Assembly (NCBI GenBank): GCA_903915125.1
Contig: CAIWRR010000020.1
Location: 1 to 32,207 of the forward strand
Direction: 5' to 3'
Length of the DNA stretch: 32,207 nt
Source of the DNA: Candidatus Firestoneibacteriota bacterium
Lineage (GTDB): Bacteria; Oederibacteriota; D2-FULL-39-29; CAIOVX01
Shown here: positions 8,560 through 16,063 of the stretch, piece after piece
How positions within the stretch are numbered: position 1 is the stretch's first letter
Layout: every line of letters begins with the position of its first letter
Position numbers and translations under genes: made by a program
Notes under the pieces: model-generated
Told to the model about the DNA's origin: nothing
The model's database searches: none
The model's input: the letters and a program-made list of their open reading frames with translations, nothing else

Positions 8560-9432
8560 ATGCTTAAGCTTGGATTACCGGCGGGCTCGCTTCAGGAGTC
8601 TACCATACAGATGTTCAAAAAGGCCGGTTATAAAATATCAGTCGGTTCGCGTTCCTACGTGCCAAAGGTTGATGATCCGGAGCTGGCAGCCAGGTTTATC
8701 AGGGCTCAAGAGATACCGAGATATGTTAATTCAGGCAAGTTGGACTTCGGCCTGACAGGCAAGGACTGGGTTGTTGAAAACGGCGTAGACGGCGATGTAG
8801 TGGAAGTCGCTACGTTGGTTTACGCGAAAAGGACGAGGAGCGTGCTGCGCTGGGTGCTTTGTGTGCCGAATGATTCAAAGATTGAGACAGTAAAGGATCT
8901 TAAGGGCAAGAAGGTTGCCACCGAGGTAGTTAATATTACCAATAAATTCCTCGCGAAAAACGGGGTTAAAGCAGAGGTTGAGTTCTCCTGGGGAGCGACC
9001 GAGGCGAAGCCGCCCGAACTGGTTGACGCCGTTGTGGAGATTACCGAAACGGGTTCCTCGCTTAGGGCTAATAATCTTAAGATTATCGCAACCGTGATGG
9101 AGTCCTCAACGGTTATAATCGCGAACAAAGAAACCTGGAAGAACAAGAGCAGCAGAGAAAAGATAGAGAACATTGCCTTGCTCCTGCAGGGAGCGCTGGA
9201 AGCCGAATCGAAGGTGGGGCTCAAGATGAATGTGCCTAAGGCGAAATTGAAGAAGATAGTTGAGGAACTGCCCGCCTTGAAAACTCCGACTGTTTCCGCC
9301 CTCTCCGACCCTGATTGGGTGGCTATTGAGGTTATTATGGATGAAAGCGTGGTAAGGGAAATACTGCCCAAGCTAAAGAGGTATGGCGCGCAGGGTATAA
9401 TAGAATATCCGCTCAACAAAGTCGTGTATTGA
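8560..9432 (+). CDS. hisG: ATP phosphoribosyltransferase, long form
   Basis: HisG joins ATP and PRPP in the first step of histidine synthesis. At 290 residues this is the long form. A two-domain periplasmic-binding-protein-like catalytic core covers about 1-210, with [11 protein letters not shown] at the start and [11 protein letters not shown] at about 61. The PRPP-binding loop [14 protein letters not shown] lies at about 167-180. A C-terminal domain of about 75 residues is the usual site of histidine feedback in long-form enzymes. No hisZ is needed. Other his genes are absent from the window. The Shine-Dalgarno site AGGAG precedes the ATG, and a terminator hairpin follows the gene. Confidence 0.95.
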   Translation: MLKLGLPAGSLQESTIQMFKKAGYKISVGSRSYVPKVDDPELAARFIRAQEIPRYVNSGKLDFGLTGKDWVVENGVDGDVVEVATLVYAKRTRSVLRWVLCVPNDSKIETVKDLKGKKVATEVVNITNKFLAKNGVKAEVEFSWGATEAKPPELVDAVVEITETGSSLRANNLKIIATVMESSTVIIANKETWKNKSSREKIENIALLLQGALEAESKVGLKMNVPKAKLKKIVEELPALKTPTVSALSDPDWVAIEVIMDESVVREILPKLKRYGAQGIIEYPLNKVVY

Positions 9433-9473
9433 GTTCCGCGCGGGCGGAATGATTGCCAGGCAACCGGCATAGA

Positions 9474-9505
9474 GCCCGGCCCATTTACCGGGCCGGCTTT
9501 TTTTT
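9474..9505 (+). terminator. Intrinsic terminator after hisG, abutting the ribF ribosome site
   Basis: GCCCGG (9474-9479) pairs with CCGGGC (9488-9493). After CGGC there is a run of eight T (9498-9505). The ribF Shine-Dalgarno AGGAG begins at 9506, the very next base. A second small hairpin, TTCCGC/GCGGAA (9434-9449), lies just upstream. Confidence 0.75.
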
Positions 9506-9514
9506 AGGAGAAAA

Positions 9515-10444
9515 ATGATACTTCTAAATGGTTTGCAGTCGCGGAAGATAAGCAAGATTAAAAGCTCCGTCGTTACTCTCGGCGTTTTTGACGGCGTTCA
9601 TGACGGGCACAGAAAAATACTTAAGAAAACAGTTGCTGATGCGAAAAAACTGAAAGCAACCAGCATTGCGCTCACATTTGAGTCGCACCCCATGAAAACC
9701 ACACACAAACAGGCTCCCGCCGTGATCACAGATACGGAGAAAAAAGCGGAATTAATATCAGCCGGCGGTATTGATATGCTTGTTGTTATAGACTTTAATA
9801 AGAAGTTCGCGTCTATTCCGGCCGAAAGGTTTATCACGGAAATTCTTGTCGGAAAACTCAAAATTAAAAAAGTGGTAGTAGGGTTTGACTACAGGTTCGG
9901 AAAGGGCGGCAGAGGCGACGCCGCTTTGCTGAATGAGTACGGGAAACTTTACGGATTTAAGGTCGAACGCGTCAAGGCCGTGAAATGCTGCGGGGGCATA
10001 ATAAGCAGCACCGAGATAAGAATGAGGGCAACGGGTGGCGACCTGAGGACTGCAGCAAGAATGCTCGGGAGGCGCTACTCTTTGACCGGCAGGATAGTTC
10101 ATGGGGACGGCAGGGGAACAGGCTTAGGATTCCCGACCGCAAATCTTAACGCGACAAACGAAGTAGTCCCTCCCGAAGGCGTCTATGCCGTAACCATCAA
10201 AGTCTGCGGCAGAACATATCGCGGCGCCTGCGGCATCGGACGGCCAACTTTTCATCCCGGCGAGAAACACCCTCCTGTTGAAGTCAATATAATAGGGTTG
10301 AGAAAGAAATATATTTACGGAGAGAAAGCAGAGGTTACATTCTATGAAAAACTCAGGGATACCAGAAAATTTAAAAGCAGAGATGCCTTAAAGCGTCAGA
10401 TTGCAAGAGATATAGAAAAATGCAGTAAAATCCGGATTGATTGA
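9515..10444 (+). CDS. ribF: Bifunctional riboflavin kinase / FAD synthetase
   Basis: RibF phosphorylates riboflavin to FMN and adenylylates FMN to FAD. This protein has 309 residues, normal for the family. The N-terminal nucleotidyltransferase domain carries GVFDGVHDGH at 23-32 (the HxGH site), GFDYRFGKGG at about 123-132 and SSTEIR at 164-169. The C-terminal kinase domain carries GLGFPTANL, with the PTAN motif at 207-210. FMN and FAD are needed by several flavoproteins here (flavodiiron protein, nitroreductase, thioredoxin-reductase-like protein). I see no FMN riboswitch upstream. Transcription must pass the hisG terminator or start within the 82-base spacer. Confidence 0.95.
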   Translation: MILLNGLQSRKISKIKSSVVTLGVFDGVHDGHRKILKKTVADAKKLKATSIALTFESHPMKTTHKQAPAVITDTEKKAELISAGGIDMLVVIDFNKKFASIPAERFITEILVGKLKIKKVVVGFDYRFGKGGRGDAALLNEYGKLYGFKVERVKAVKCCGGIISSTEIRMRATGGDLRTAARMLGRRYSLTGRIVHGDGRGTGLGFPTANLNATNEVVPPEGVYAVTIKVCGRTYRGACGIGRPTFHPGEKHPPVEVNIIGLRKKYIYGEKAEVTFYEKLRDTRKFKSRDALKRQIARDIEKCSKIRID

Positions 10445-10466
10445 ATATCCCCTGTTTTGCTATAAT
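10437..10466 (+). promoter_or_regulatory. Sigma-70 promoter for the M23 peptidase gene
   Basis: TTGATT (10437-10442), which overlaps the ribF stop codon, is 18 bases from a perfect TATAAT (10461-10466). The predicted +1 is near 10473. This supports the ATG at 10493 over a TTG at 10472. Confidence 0.6.
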
Positions 10467-10492
10467 AAGATTTGGTAAAGGCCCGGAGAGAG

Positions 10493-11431
10493 ATGACTAA
10501 AAAGACCTTTTGGGACATATTGAAGAGCAAAATAACGCTGGCTGTCTATCGCGACATGTCGTCTGCCGGCACTATTAAACTTAAGTTTCCTGTGCTTGCC
10601 TGGTTGTCTGTCGCGCTTTTATTATTGTTGCTTTTAGGGTACGGTATCTATATCGCTTCTGAGGACATTGACTACAGGCTTGCAAAGGAATCTTCTTTGG
10701 CATTTAAGGAGAAAGCGCTGTTTTTGGTTCAGAAAGCCGGAGAACTTGAGGAAAAAGAAAAGAGGCTGGGGACTCTTGAAGAAAAACTCAGGGACCTGCT
10801 TGCTTACAAAAACGAGAAATCACTGGTGAGAGAGGAAGGCAGCGGCGGTCCCAGTAAATCTGACCAAAAGGTGCTCGATAAACTGCTCTCGGAAGATATG
10901 GGCAAGGAAGATGTCCGCAAAGAATATAACAAGCTTATCTCTGATCTTGACTTTCGCGAGCAGAGCGCAAAAGAAATATTTCAATATGTTTCCCAGCTGC
11001 GTTCTGTCTGGGCCGCGACTCCAAAGGGCCGTCCGGTTAAGGGCTTGATAACCTCAAGGTTCGGGGCAAGGAACGGAATAGATTATCCTTCTAAAGAAGA
11101 CCATGTAGGCGTGGATATCGCGAACAGGCAGGGAACTCCAATCCATGCAACGGCAGATGGCAGGGTTATTTTCAAGGGCAGGCTTGGCGGGTACGGCAAT
11201 CTTGTGATACTTGAACACGATTATGGCTTTACGACAAGATACGGGCACTGCAGTAAGCTGCTGGTGAAAGTGGGCCAGAAAGTAAAGGCCGGAGAGAGTC
11301 TGGCTTTGATTGGAAATACCGGTTCTTCAACCGGGCCGCATGTTCACTACGAAATCCGTAAGTTTGGCGTGCCGCTTGATCCGAAGACTATTGAATCTGA
11401 TTTCTACAGCCCCTATTACGCAAAGAAGTAG
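10493..11431 (+). CDS. Membrane-anchored M23 (LytM-type) peptidoglycan peptidase
   Basis: This 312-residue protein has a short basic N-terminus and one membrane helix at about 32-54. A charged coiled-coil-like stretch follows at about 60-165, then a C-terminal M23 domain. The zinc and catalytic residues are present: His204 and Asp208 in HVGVD, and His283 and His285 in GPHVHYE. Active M23 enzymes cut peptidoglycan cross-links, so it should be anchored in the inner membrane and face the wall. The coiled coil resembles that of divisome-linked LytM proteins, which is inference only. The start at 10493 has GGAG at 10485-10488 and lies 20 bases after the predicted transcription start. Confidence 0.88.
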   Translation: MTKKTFWDILKSKITLAVYRDMSSAGTIKLKFPVLAWLSVALLLLLLLGYGIYIASEDIDYRLAKESSLAFKEKALFLVQKAGELEEKEKRLGTLEEKLRDLLAYKNEKSLVREEGSGGPSKSDQKVLDKLLSEDMGKEDVRKEYNKLISDLDFREQSAKEIFQYVSQLRSVWAATPKGRPVKGLITSRFGARNGIDYPSKEDHVGVDIANRQGTPIHATADGRVIFKGRLGGYGNLVILEHDYGFTTRYGHCSKLLVKVGQKVKAGESLALIGNTGSSTGPHVHYEIRKFGVPLDPKTIESDFYSPYYAKK

Positions 11432-11447
11432 TTGTTTTGTGGAAATT

Positions 11448-11482
11448 AGCAATCAGCAATCAGCAATCAGCAATTAGCAATT
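11448..11482. repeat. 7-bp AGCAATC tandem repeat
   Basis: Five head-to-tail units lie at 11448-11482: three AGCAATC followed by two AGCAATT. The array ends 9 bases before the tRNA-Val gene. Confidence 0.85.
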
Positions 11483-11491
11483 GTTTTTATT

Positions 11492-11568
11492 GGGCGCTTG
11501 GCTCAGTTGGTTAGAGTGCCGCCTTCACACGGCGGAGGTCATAGGTTCGAATCCTATAGCGCCCACCA
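11492..11568 (+). tRNA. tRNA-Val (CAC)
   Basis: A full cloverleaf can be drawn. The acceptor arms are GGGCGCT (11492-11498) and AGCGCCC (11558-11564). The anticodon stem CCGCC/GGCGG encloses the loop TTCACAC, giving anticodon CAC for the valine codon GTG. The T arm is ATAGG-TTCGAAT-CCTAT. The discriminator is A (11565) and CCA is encoded (11566-11568). Confidence 0.95.
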
Positions 11569-11625
11569 TGTACCATTCGCTTCGCTCAGGTACATGGCAC
11601 GCCATGAACCATTCATCTGCTTCGC
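11566..11625. repeat. Hairpin and imperfect direct repeat starting at the tRNA CCA end
   Basis: CCATGTACC (11566-11574), which includes the tRNA CCA, pairs perfectly with GGTACATGG (11589-11597). CCATGAACC (11602-11610) matches the same arm at eight of nine positions, so two hairpins compete. CCATGTACCATTCGCTTCGC and CCATGAACCATTC with CTTCGC are imperfect direct copies. It may be a small repeat element fused to the tRNA end. Confidence 0.55.
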
Positions 11626-11644
11626 GGGATTAAACGGAAGGACA

Positions 11645-12019
11645 ATGAGGAAAATCAGGATAAAGCTTGGCGCTCTTGAGTTTGACGCCGTACTTAACTC
11701 AACCAAGACCGCGGAAGCGATTTACAACGCCCTTCCTTTTTCCGCCAAAGCCAATACCTGGGGGGATGAGGCCTACTTTACCATTCCTGTAAAACACGGA
11801 CCGGAGAACCCAAAACCTATTGTCGCGATAGGCGACCTCGCATACTGGATGCCCGGCGCCGCCTTCTGCATTTTTTACGGGGAAACGCCTTCAAGCTGTA
11901 AAGGCGAAGTCCGGCCGGCAAGCCCGGTAAACGTTATCGGCAAGTTTGAACTGAAACATGCCGAAAGCCTGAAGAAAACCAGGGACGGAATTTCGGTGAC
12001 AGTTGAAAAACTCCCCTAA
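11645..12019 (+). CDS. Cyclophilin-like fold protein (TM1367 family)
   Basis: This 124-residue protein resembles the small cyclophilin-like family of Thermotoga TM1367. The recognisable blocks are an N-terminal strand pair, TAEAIYNALPF at about 22-32, WGDEAYF at about 39-45 and AIGDLAYWMPG at about 62-72. Members have the cyclophilin beta-barrel, but peptidyl-prolyl isomerase activity is unproven and the cellular role is unknown. I chose the ATG at 11645 because GGAAGG lies at 11636-11641. The frame is open upstream only through the tRNA gene and its hairpin. It overlaps the deacetylase gene by 17 bases, so they are probably one transcript. Confidence 0.82.
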   Translation: MRKIRIKLGALEFDAVLNSTKTAEAIYNALPFSAKANTWGDEAYFTIPVKHGPENPKPIVAIGDLAYWMPGAAFCIFYGETPSSCKGEVRPASPVNVIGKFELKHAESLKKTRDGISVTVEKLP

Positions 12020-12803
12020 AGCCGGATTCCCGAACCGGCAAAAATGTTTTCCCTGGCGTTCCTTTTTTGTCGCAATATTACTCGGGTTGATCGTAATTTT
12101 AATAAAGTTCTGGCCCGCCGTGCCGGATAATCATTCCGAAGAATCCCATTCTCCGCGTTTTTCACTTGCGCCAGGCGAAACCCGCGCCTGCCGGCTGATT
12201 GCTCTCACCTTTGATGACGGCCCGCACCCTGAATACACGCGCAAAATTCTTGACATACTTGACTCCTGCGGAGCGAAAGCCACCTTCTTTGCTGTAGGTA
12301 AGATGGCGGTTAAGTACCCGGAACTTATAAGGGAAATAGACAGGCGCGGCCACGAAATAGGGAATCACACCTTTGAGCACAGGCTGATGACGGAACTGAC
12401 AAAGGCAGAGACGCTGGAGGAGTTGGAAAATGATGAGCAGGAGATTGCTTCTATCACCGGCAAGAGGCCTGAAGTGTTTAGGCCGCCTTCGGGGAAGTAT
12501 AATAGCGTTACGGTGGAGGCGGCGGCGTCAATAGGGCTTTTTACCGTGCTCTGGACGAATCACTCGGATTACGGAGCCATGAGGAGTTCTGATGTCATTT
12601 CAAATGTTCTGGCGAATCCCAAGGATGGGGACATAATTCTCCTTCACAGCGGCGTTGACGCAACAATGCTGGCACTTCCTGCAATCCTGCAGCAGCTTTC
12701 AGCGAAGGAGTTCAGATTTGTCACGGTCTCTGCTTTGCTGGCAGATTACGGCAAAAAGAGCCGAAAACCGGGTCTAATACGCTATGTCCGGGCGGCAAAA
12801 TGA
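12003..12803 (+). CDS. Polysaccharide deacetylase (CE4/NodB), membrane-anchored
   Basis: This 266-residue protein has an N-terminal membrane anchor at about 20-37, then a NodB domain that removes N-acetyl groups from peptidoglycan or another N-acetylated glycan. The metal-binding Asp is in LTFDDGP (Asp71-Asp72). The zinc histidines are in NHTFEH (His122 and His126). RPPSG at 160-164 is motif 3, and ILLHSG holds His215. The start is a TTG at 12003 inside the upstream gene. The next in-frame start would lie within the membrane segment, so TTG is preferred. The gene ends 14 bases from the convergent tlpA-like gene, with no visible terminator between them. Confidence 0.88.
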   Translation: MKNSPKAGFPNRQKCFPWRSFFVAILLGLIVILIKFWPAVPDNHSEESHSPRFSLAPGETRACRLIALTFDDGPHPEYTRKILDILDSCGAKATFFAVGKMAVKYPELIREIDRRGHEIGNHTFEHRLMTELTKAETLEELENDEQEIASITGKRPEVFRPPSGKYNSVTVEAAASIGLFTVLWTNHSDYGAMRSSDVISNVLANPKDGDIILLHSGVDATMLALPAILQQLSAKEFRFVTVSALLADYGKKSRKPGLIRYVRAAK

Positions 12804-12817
12804 TATTCGGTCTTGTG

Positions 12818-13321
12818 CTATTTCTTAACCAATTCGCCTATTGTTTTTTCAAGGTCTGAGGGGAGCTCATTCTGGTTGAATACAACATTTCCGGCCTTGT
12901 CTACAAGCACGTTAGTAGGGATTCCTACCACCTTATAGGCCTGAGCGGTCTCACTCGAAGGGTCAATTACAACCGTATGTTTAATTCCGTTCTTTTCTAC
13001 GAAAGCTTTTACGTTTTCCGGGGTTTCCTGGATGTCTATGCTTATGATCTCAAAATTCTTTCCTCCTGCTTTTTCATAAATCTTAATGAGCGCAGGCATT
13101 TCTTTCACGCAATAGGGGCACCAGGTAGCCCAGAAATTGACGAGCACTACCTTGCCTTTATAGGCAGACAAAATGACGGGTTTCCCTTCAGGGGTCTTCA
13201 GGGAAAAATCAGGGGCCAACTCTGCTTTTTGCTGCGCAGGCGCAGAGTTTGCTTTTTTTGACATCGCTCCGCCGGAAAATGCCACAAGAAAAACTGCCGC
13301 TACAACCAGTATCTTTTTCAT
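12818..13321 (-). CDS. TlpA-like periplasmic thioredoxin
   Basis: This 167-residue protein has a cleavable-type signal sequence (MKKILVVAAVFLVAFSGG) and a TlpA/ResA-type thioredoxin domain. The active site is WCPYC with Cys68 and Cys71, and the cis-proline follows in VGIPTN. There is no lipobox cysteine. It should reduce or exchange disulfides outside the inner membrane, with electrons from the CcdA protein encoded just upstream. The start at 13321 has GGAGGT at a good distance. The frame is open further upstream but lacks any signal there. It is the last gene of a three-gene minus-strand operon. Confidence 0.9.
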   Translation of the reverse strand: MKKILVVAAVFLVAFSGGAMSKKANSAPAQQKAELAPDFSLKTPEGKPVILSAYKGKVVLVNFWATWCPYCVKEMPALIKIYEKAGGKNFEIISIDIQETPENVKAFVEKNGIKHTVVIDPSSETAQAYKVVGIPTNVLVDKAGNVVFNQNELPSDLEKTIGELVKK

Positions 13322-13365
13322 GATAACCTCCGTTGAAATGCAGTTTAAAAATAGATTTTCAAGGG

Positions 13366-14052
13366 CTAATAAAGAAAATAAACGCCTATGACAAACATCA
13401 GAGCGCCTATTGCGCGCCTTACCCAAAGCATCCAGGCGCCAGGTTTTGGTATTGCCAGCAACAACCCGGCAAAGGTGCCGGCTATTATAAGCAGTACACC
13501 CATGCCCAAAGAAAAAACGAAAAGCAGGCTTGTTCCGAAGGCGACATTTCCGCTCTTCCCTACATAGAAAAGCAGCGCTCCGAGCACCGCGCCGGTGCAG
13601 GGCCCGACAACAAGTCCGGAAATAAGTCCCAGGAAGAAGACCGTGAAATACCCTGAACCTATTTTCTTGTTGGCAAGATTATTTATAAAAGCCGGCATGC
13701 GTATCTCGTAAAGGTCAAACATGGAGAGCGAGAGGAAAATGCATACCGCCCCCATCAATACATTTGGCCAGACGGAAACGCTGACAAGGCCGAATACTTT
13801 TCCTGAAAGCGCGGCTGCCGCCCCAAGAACGGTGTAGATAAGAGCAAGTCCCAGAGCGTAAACAACAGAGAGAGTGAAGCCCTTAAGCTTATTGCCGCCG
13901 CTCTGCGAGGCTATAAAAGTTACGGTTATTGGGAGCATTGTGTATATGCAGGGCTCGAAACTTACAAAAATACCGCCAATGAAGGCAAGCAGGAACGCCA
14001 TCAGAGATCCCTGGGCAAGCGCGTGATTCAATCCCTCAACAATCCAATTCAT
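13366..14052 (-). CDS. ccdA: CcdA/DsbD-type transmembrane electron carrier
   Basis: This 228-residue protein has six predicted membrane helices and carries reducing power from cytoplasmic thioredoxin to extracytoplasmic thiol proteins. The two redox cysteines lie in the expected places: Cys35 in FEPCIYT and Cys152 in GPCTGAV, each at the start of a helix. The start overlaps the thioredoxin stop by four bases (ATGA). The tlpA-like gene follows after 44 bases. The gene order gives a complete path: thioredoxin to CcdA to TlpA-like protein. No cytochrome c assembly genes are seen, so general disulfide reduction is as likely as heme-protein maturation. Confidence 0.92.
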   Translation of the reverse strand: MNWIVEGLNHALAQGSLMAFLLAFIGGIFVSFEPCIYTMLPITVTFIASQSGGNKLKGFTLSVVYALGLALIYTVLGAAAALSGKVFGLVSVSVWPNVLMGAVCIFLSLSMFDLYEIRMPAFINNLANKKIGSGYFTVFFLGLISGLVVGPCTGAVLGALLFYVGKSGNVAFGTSLLFVFSLGMGVLLIIAGTFAGLLLAIPKPGAWMLWVRRAIGALMFVIGVYFLY

Positions 14053-14372
14053 ATGTTCCTTTCTATAAAGGCTTTAAGTTCGGGTTCCGGGAAATAACCG
14101 GTGACTCTTTCGGTTTCTTTGCCGTTCTTGAACATAACAAGAGTCGGGATGGCAAGGACATTGTTCTCGGCCGATGATTTGACATTCTTTACGGCGTCAA
14201 CAAGGACAAACTTAAGCCTGTCCTTGTATTCGTCCGATAACTTCTCAACTACCGGAGTCACCCTCTTGCAGGAAGCGCACCATTCCGATTTGAACATTGC
14301 AAATACCGGCAGTGCCGTTTCAAGGACCTCTTCGCTGAATCTCGCGTCATCGGTGCTGATAATATTCGGCAT
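14049..14372 (-). CDS. Thioredoxin
   Basis: This 107-residue cytoplasmic thioredoxin has the active site WCASC (Cys32 and Cys35) rather than the common WCGPC. The cis-proline is Pro76 in LAIPTLV. There is no signal peptide. It is first in the operon with ccdA and the tlpA-like gene, so it is probably the cytoplasmic donor to CcdA. The Ala-Ser dipeptide between the cysteines should shift its redox potential compared with standard thioredoxin, but I cannot say in which direction. GGAGG at 14378-14382 serves the ATG. A consensus minus-strand promoter lies immediately upstream. Confidence 0.93.
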   Translation of the reverse strand: MPNIISTDDARFSEEVLETALPVFAMFKSEWCASCKRVTPVVEKLSDEYKDRLKFVLVDAVKNVKSSAENNVLAIPTLVMFKNGKETERVTGYFPEPELKAFIERNI

Positions 14373-14387
14373 AGTTGCCTCCGCCTA

Positions 14388-14416
14388 ATCATAACACTGC
14401 CTTGCAAGGCTGTCAA
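14388..14416 (-). promoter_or_regulatory. Consensus sigma-70 promoter of the trx-ccdA-tlpA operon
   Basis: On the minus strand a perfect TTGACA (14416-14411) is 17 bases from TATGAT (14393-14388). The spacer contains the 12-base palindrome GCCTTGCAAGGC. The predicted +1 is about 14381, inside or just before the Shine-Dalgarno site, so the leader is only about 9 bases. Confidence 0.7.
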
Positions 14417-14424
14417 AGTGTTAT
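14391..14424. promoter_or_regulatory. Nested palindromes between divergent trx and pgi promoters
   Basis: An outer inverted repeat, ATAACACT (14391-14398) and AGTGTTAT (14417-14424), surrounds a perfect 12-base palindrome, GCCTTGCAAGGC (14399-14410). The outer arms overlap the -10 boxes of both divergent promoters. The inner palindrome lies in the spacer of both. A dimeric regulator bound here would affect both directions. Confidence 0.5.
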
Positions 14425-14427
14425 AAT
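14402..14427 (+). promoter_or_regulatory. Extended -10 promoter for pgi
   Basis: TGT then TATAAT (14422-14427) forms an extended -10 element. The nearest -35-like word, TTGCAA (14402-14407), is only 14 bases away, so the extended -10 probably carries the activity. The predicted +1 is about 14434, giving a 66-base leader. A weaker TAAAAT at 14476-14481 is a possible second start. Confidence 0.5.
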
Positions 14428-14499
14428 CTTAATCTTTTACGGGGTTTTTATCTATGATTCTCATCATGATTGTGATAAAATCCGAAAAACGGAGGCAGT

Positions 14500-15966
14500 A
14501 TGAAAAAATTGAGTTTTGATTTCAATAATATGATGGATTACAACGCCGGCCGGCACGGCATAAAGGCAAAAGAATTGCAGGCGTTTGCTCCAAATGCCGC
14601 CCTGGCTTTCAAGCACCTTGCCTCTATCCTTAAAGACAGGAAAAAGAGAGTCGCTCTTTCTCTTGAATGGGCAAACCTGCCTTTCCAGGATAAATCTTCG
14701 ATTGAAGCAATCCAAAAACTCGGCAAAGAAATAGCCGGAAAATACGAAAATGTTGTCTCGCTGGGTATCGGAGGCTCTTATCTCGGCATAAAGGCGGCTC
14801 AGGATGCCCTGCTGCCTCCCTATTACAATGACTTCCCTGCCCTAAGGAAAGGATGCCCGAGGATCTTCTTTGAGGGAAATAATCTTGACCCGGAGACGCT
14901 TTCGTCGCTCTTTGCAAATCTTAACCCCAAGAAAACTTTTATAGTGGTGATATCAAAATCTGGCGAGACGACAGAAACGAAAGCGGCGCTTGAACTCGCG
15001 GAAGCCTGGCTTAAGAAAGGTGTGGGCCCAAAGTTTGCGAGACAGATACTGGCGGTTACAGATCCAAGGTCCGGCACGCTGAGAAAAAAAATCTCGGCGG
15101 CCTCGGCAAAAGATCCGCTGGCGTACCGGAGCCTGCCGCTGCTCGAAGGTGTCGGGGGAAGATTCTCTGAACTCAATATGGGCCTTATGCACCTCGCGGT
15201 CACAGGCGTTAAGATAAACGAAGTTCTCAAAGGCGCCGCCGGTATGGCGAAAATTTGCGACCATGGCGACATGCTGAAGAACCCTGCCCTGCTTTACGCC
15301 GTTTTATCCGTGCTGGAGTTTCAAAGGAAAGGGAAACCACTTTCCATCCTCATGCCTTTTTCCGAGCAGCTTAAATCAACGGCTGATTGGTACATACAAT
15401 TGCTGGCTGAAAGCACCGGGAAGAAGTACGCCAGGAGTGTTGTTAGCGTGGATGGTTTGGAGCGGTGGGTTGAAAACAAAAGCAGGGTGATTAACACCGG
15501 CAGGACTCCGATTGCCGCGCGCGGTACGAATGATCTGCATTCAATTCAGCAGAATAATATCGAAGGGCGCAACGATAAGGTCGTGACGTTTATCAGGGTG
15601 GAAAAATTCAGAAGAGATTTACAACTTCCGAACGGCTCTGATTTTCTTTCCGGAAGAAAACTCTCGGAGCTTTTAAAGACGGCGCAGGAAGGCACGGCAT
15701 GGGCTTTGACGCGGGAAAAGCGCCCGAACTGCGCTATTATTTTACCGGCTTTGAATGCTTACTACTGGGGCGCGCTGTTGTTTTTCTTTGAAATGGCAAC
15801 CGCGTATGAAGGGGAATTGCTCGGAATAAACGCTTTCAACCAGCCGGGAGTGGAATCCTACAAAAATTATATGTTTCATAAACTCAAAAAACCCGGCATA
15901 AGCAAAGCGGTCGCAGAAGAGATTGAAGGGAACCCTGTAAGGAAAACCCGCAGGTATACGCTCTAA
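14500..15966 (+). CDS. pgi: Glucose-6-phosphate isomerase
   Basis: Pgi interconverts glucose 6-phosphate and fructose 6-phosphate in glycolysis. This is a 488-residue member of the SIS-fold family. GIGGSYLG at 89-96 and SKSGETTET at 152-160 bind the sugar phosphate. GGRFSELN carries the conserved Arg, and GTNDLHSIQQ and the C-terminal Lys region complete the site. It has a perfect Shine-Dalgarno, GGAGGC, before the ATG. It is transcribed alone, divergent from the thioredoxin operon, and followed by a hairpin shared with the convergent desulforedoxin-like gene. Pgi would receive glucose phosphate produced by the Leloir genes after phosphoglucomutase, which is not in the window. Confidence 0.96.
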   Translation: MKKLSFDFNNMMDYNAGRHGIKAKELQAFAPNAALAFKHLASILKDRKKRVALSLEWANLPFQDKSSIEAIQKLGKEIAGKYENVVSLGIGGSYLGIKAAQDALLPPYYNDFPALRKGCPRIFFEGNNLDPETLSSLFANLNPKKTFIVVISKSGETTETKAALELAEAWLKKGVGPKFARQILAVTDPRSGTLRKKISAASAKDPLAYRSLPLLEGVGGRFSELNMGLMHLAVTGVKINEVLKGAAGMAKICDHGDMLKNPALLYAVLSVLEFQRKGKPLSILMPFSEQLKSTADWYIQLLAESTGKKYARSVVSVDGLERWVENKSRVINTGRTPIAARGTNDLHSIQQNNIEGRNDKVVTFIRVEKFRRDLQLPNGSDFLSGRKLSELLKTAQEGTAWALTREKRPNCAIILPALNAYYWGALLFFFEMATAYEGELLGINAFNQPGVESYKNYMFHKLKKPGISKAVAEEIEGNPVRKTRRYTL

Positions 15967-15977
15967 GCCGGCAAAAA

Positions 15978-16001
15978 AAAGGACGGCTTTCGCCGTCCTT
16001 T
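15978..16001. terminator. Bidirectional terminator between pgi and the desulforedoxin-like gene
   Basis: AAAGGACGGC (15978-15987) pairs perfectly with GCCGTCCTTT (15992-16001) around TTTC. Eight A lie on the left side (15973-15980), so on the minus strand the hairpin ends in a full T-run. On the plus strand only three T follow. It is therefore strongest for the minus-strand gene. A further stem, GTGCGCT/AGCGCAC (16014-16020 with 16040-16046), lies between it and that gene. Confidence 0.8.
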
Positions 16002-16063
16002 CAGGTTGGAGAAGTGCGCTGTAATGGGGGACATTTGGAAGCGCACCCCCCGCGAACCTTTTA

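Noticed and set aside
8820-9470. Long minus-strand open frame opposite hisG (216 residues), and similar frames opposite other genes
   Set aside because: They lie antisense to clearly recognised genes, have no ribosome site, and give low-complexity Ser/Thr/Ala-rich products typical of shadow frames.
9433-9514. FMN riboswitch before ribF
   Set aside because: None of the conserved FMN-element words can be found in this 82-base spacer; only a terminator and small stems are present.
10472-10492. TTG start of the M23 gene at 10472
   Set aside because: It lies at or before the predicted transcription start at 10473 and lacks a ribosome site; the ATG at 10493 has GGAG.
11498-11644. Coding extension of the cyclophilin-like gene upstream to 11498
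   Set aside because: It would run through the tRNA-Val gene and its hairpin. GGAAGG supports the ATG at 11645.
12665-12690. Sigma-54 type promoter (TGGCAC...GCA)
   Set aside because: It lies within the deacetylase coding region, on a match too short to trust. I found no convincing -24/-12 site in any spacer.
14476-14481. TAAAAT as the main pgi -10
   Set aside because: The -35 position is TATGAT, a poor match; the extended -10 at 14419-14427 is better. It may still be a minor start.
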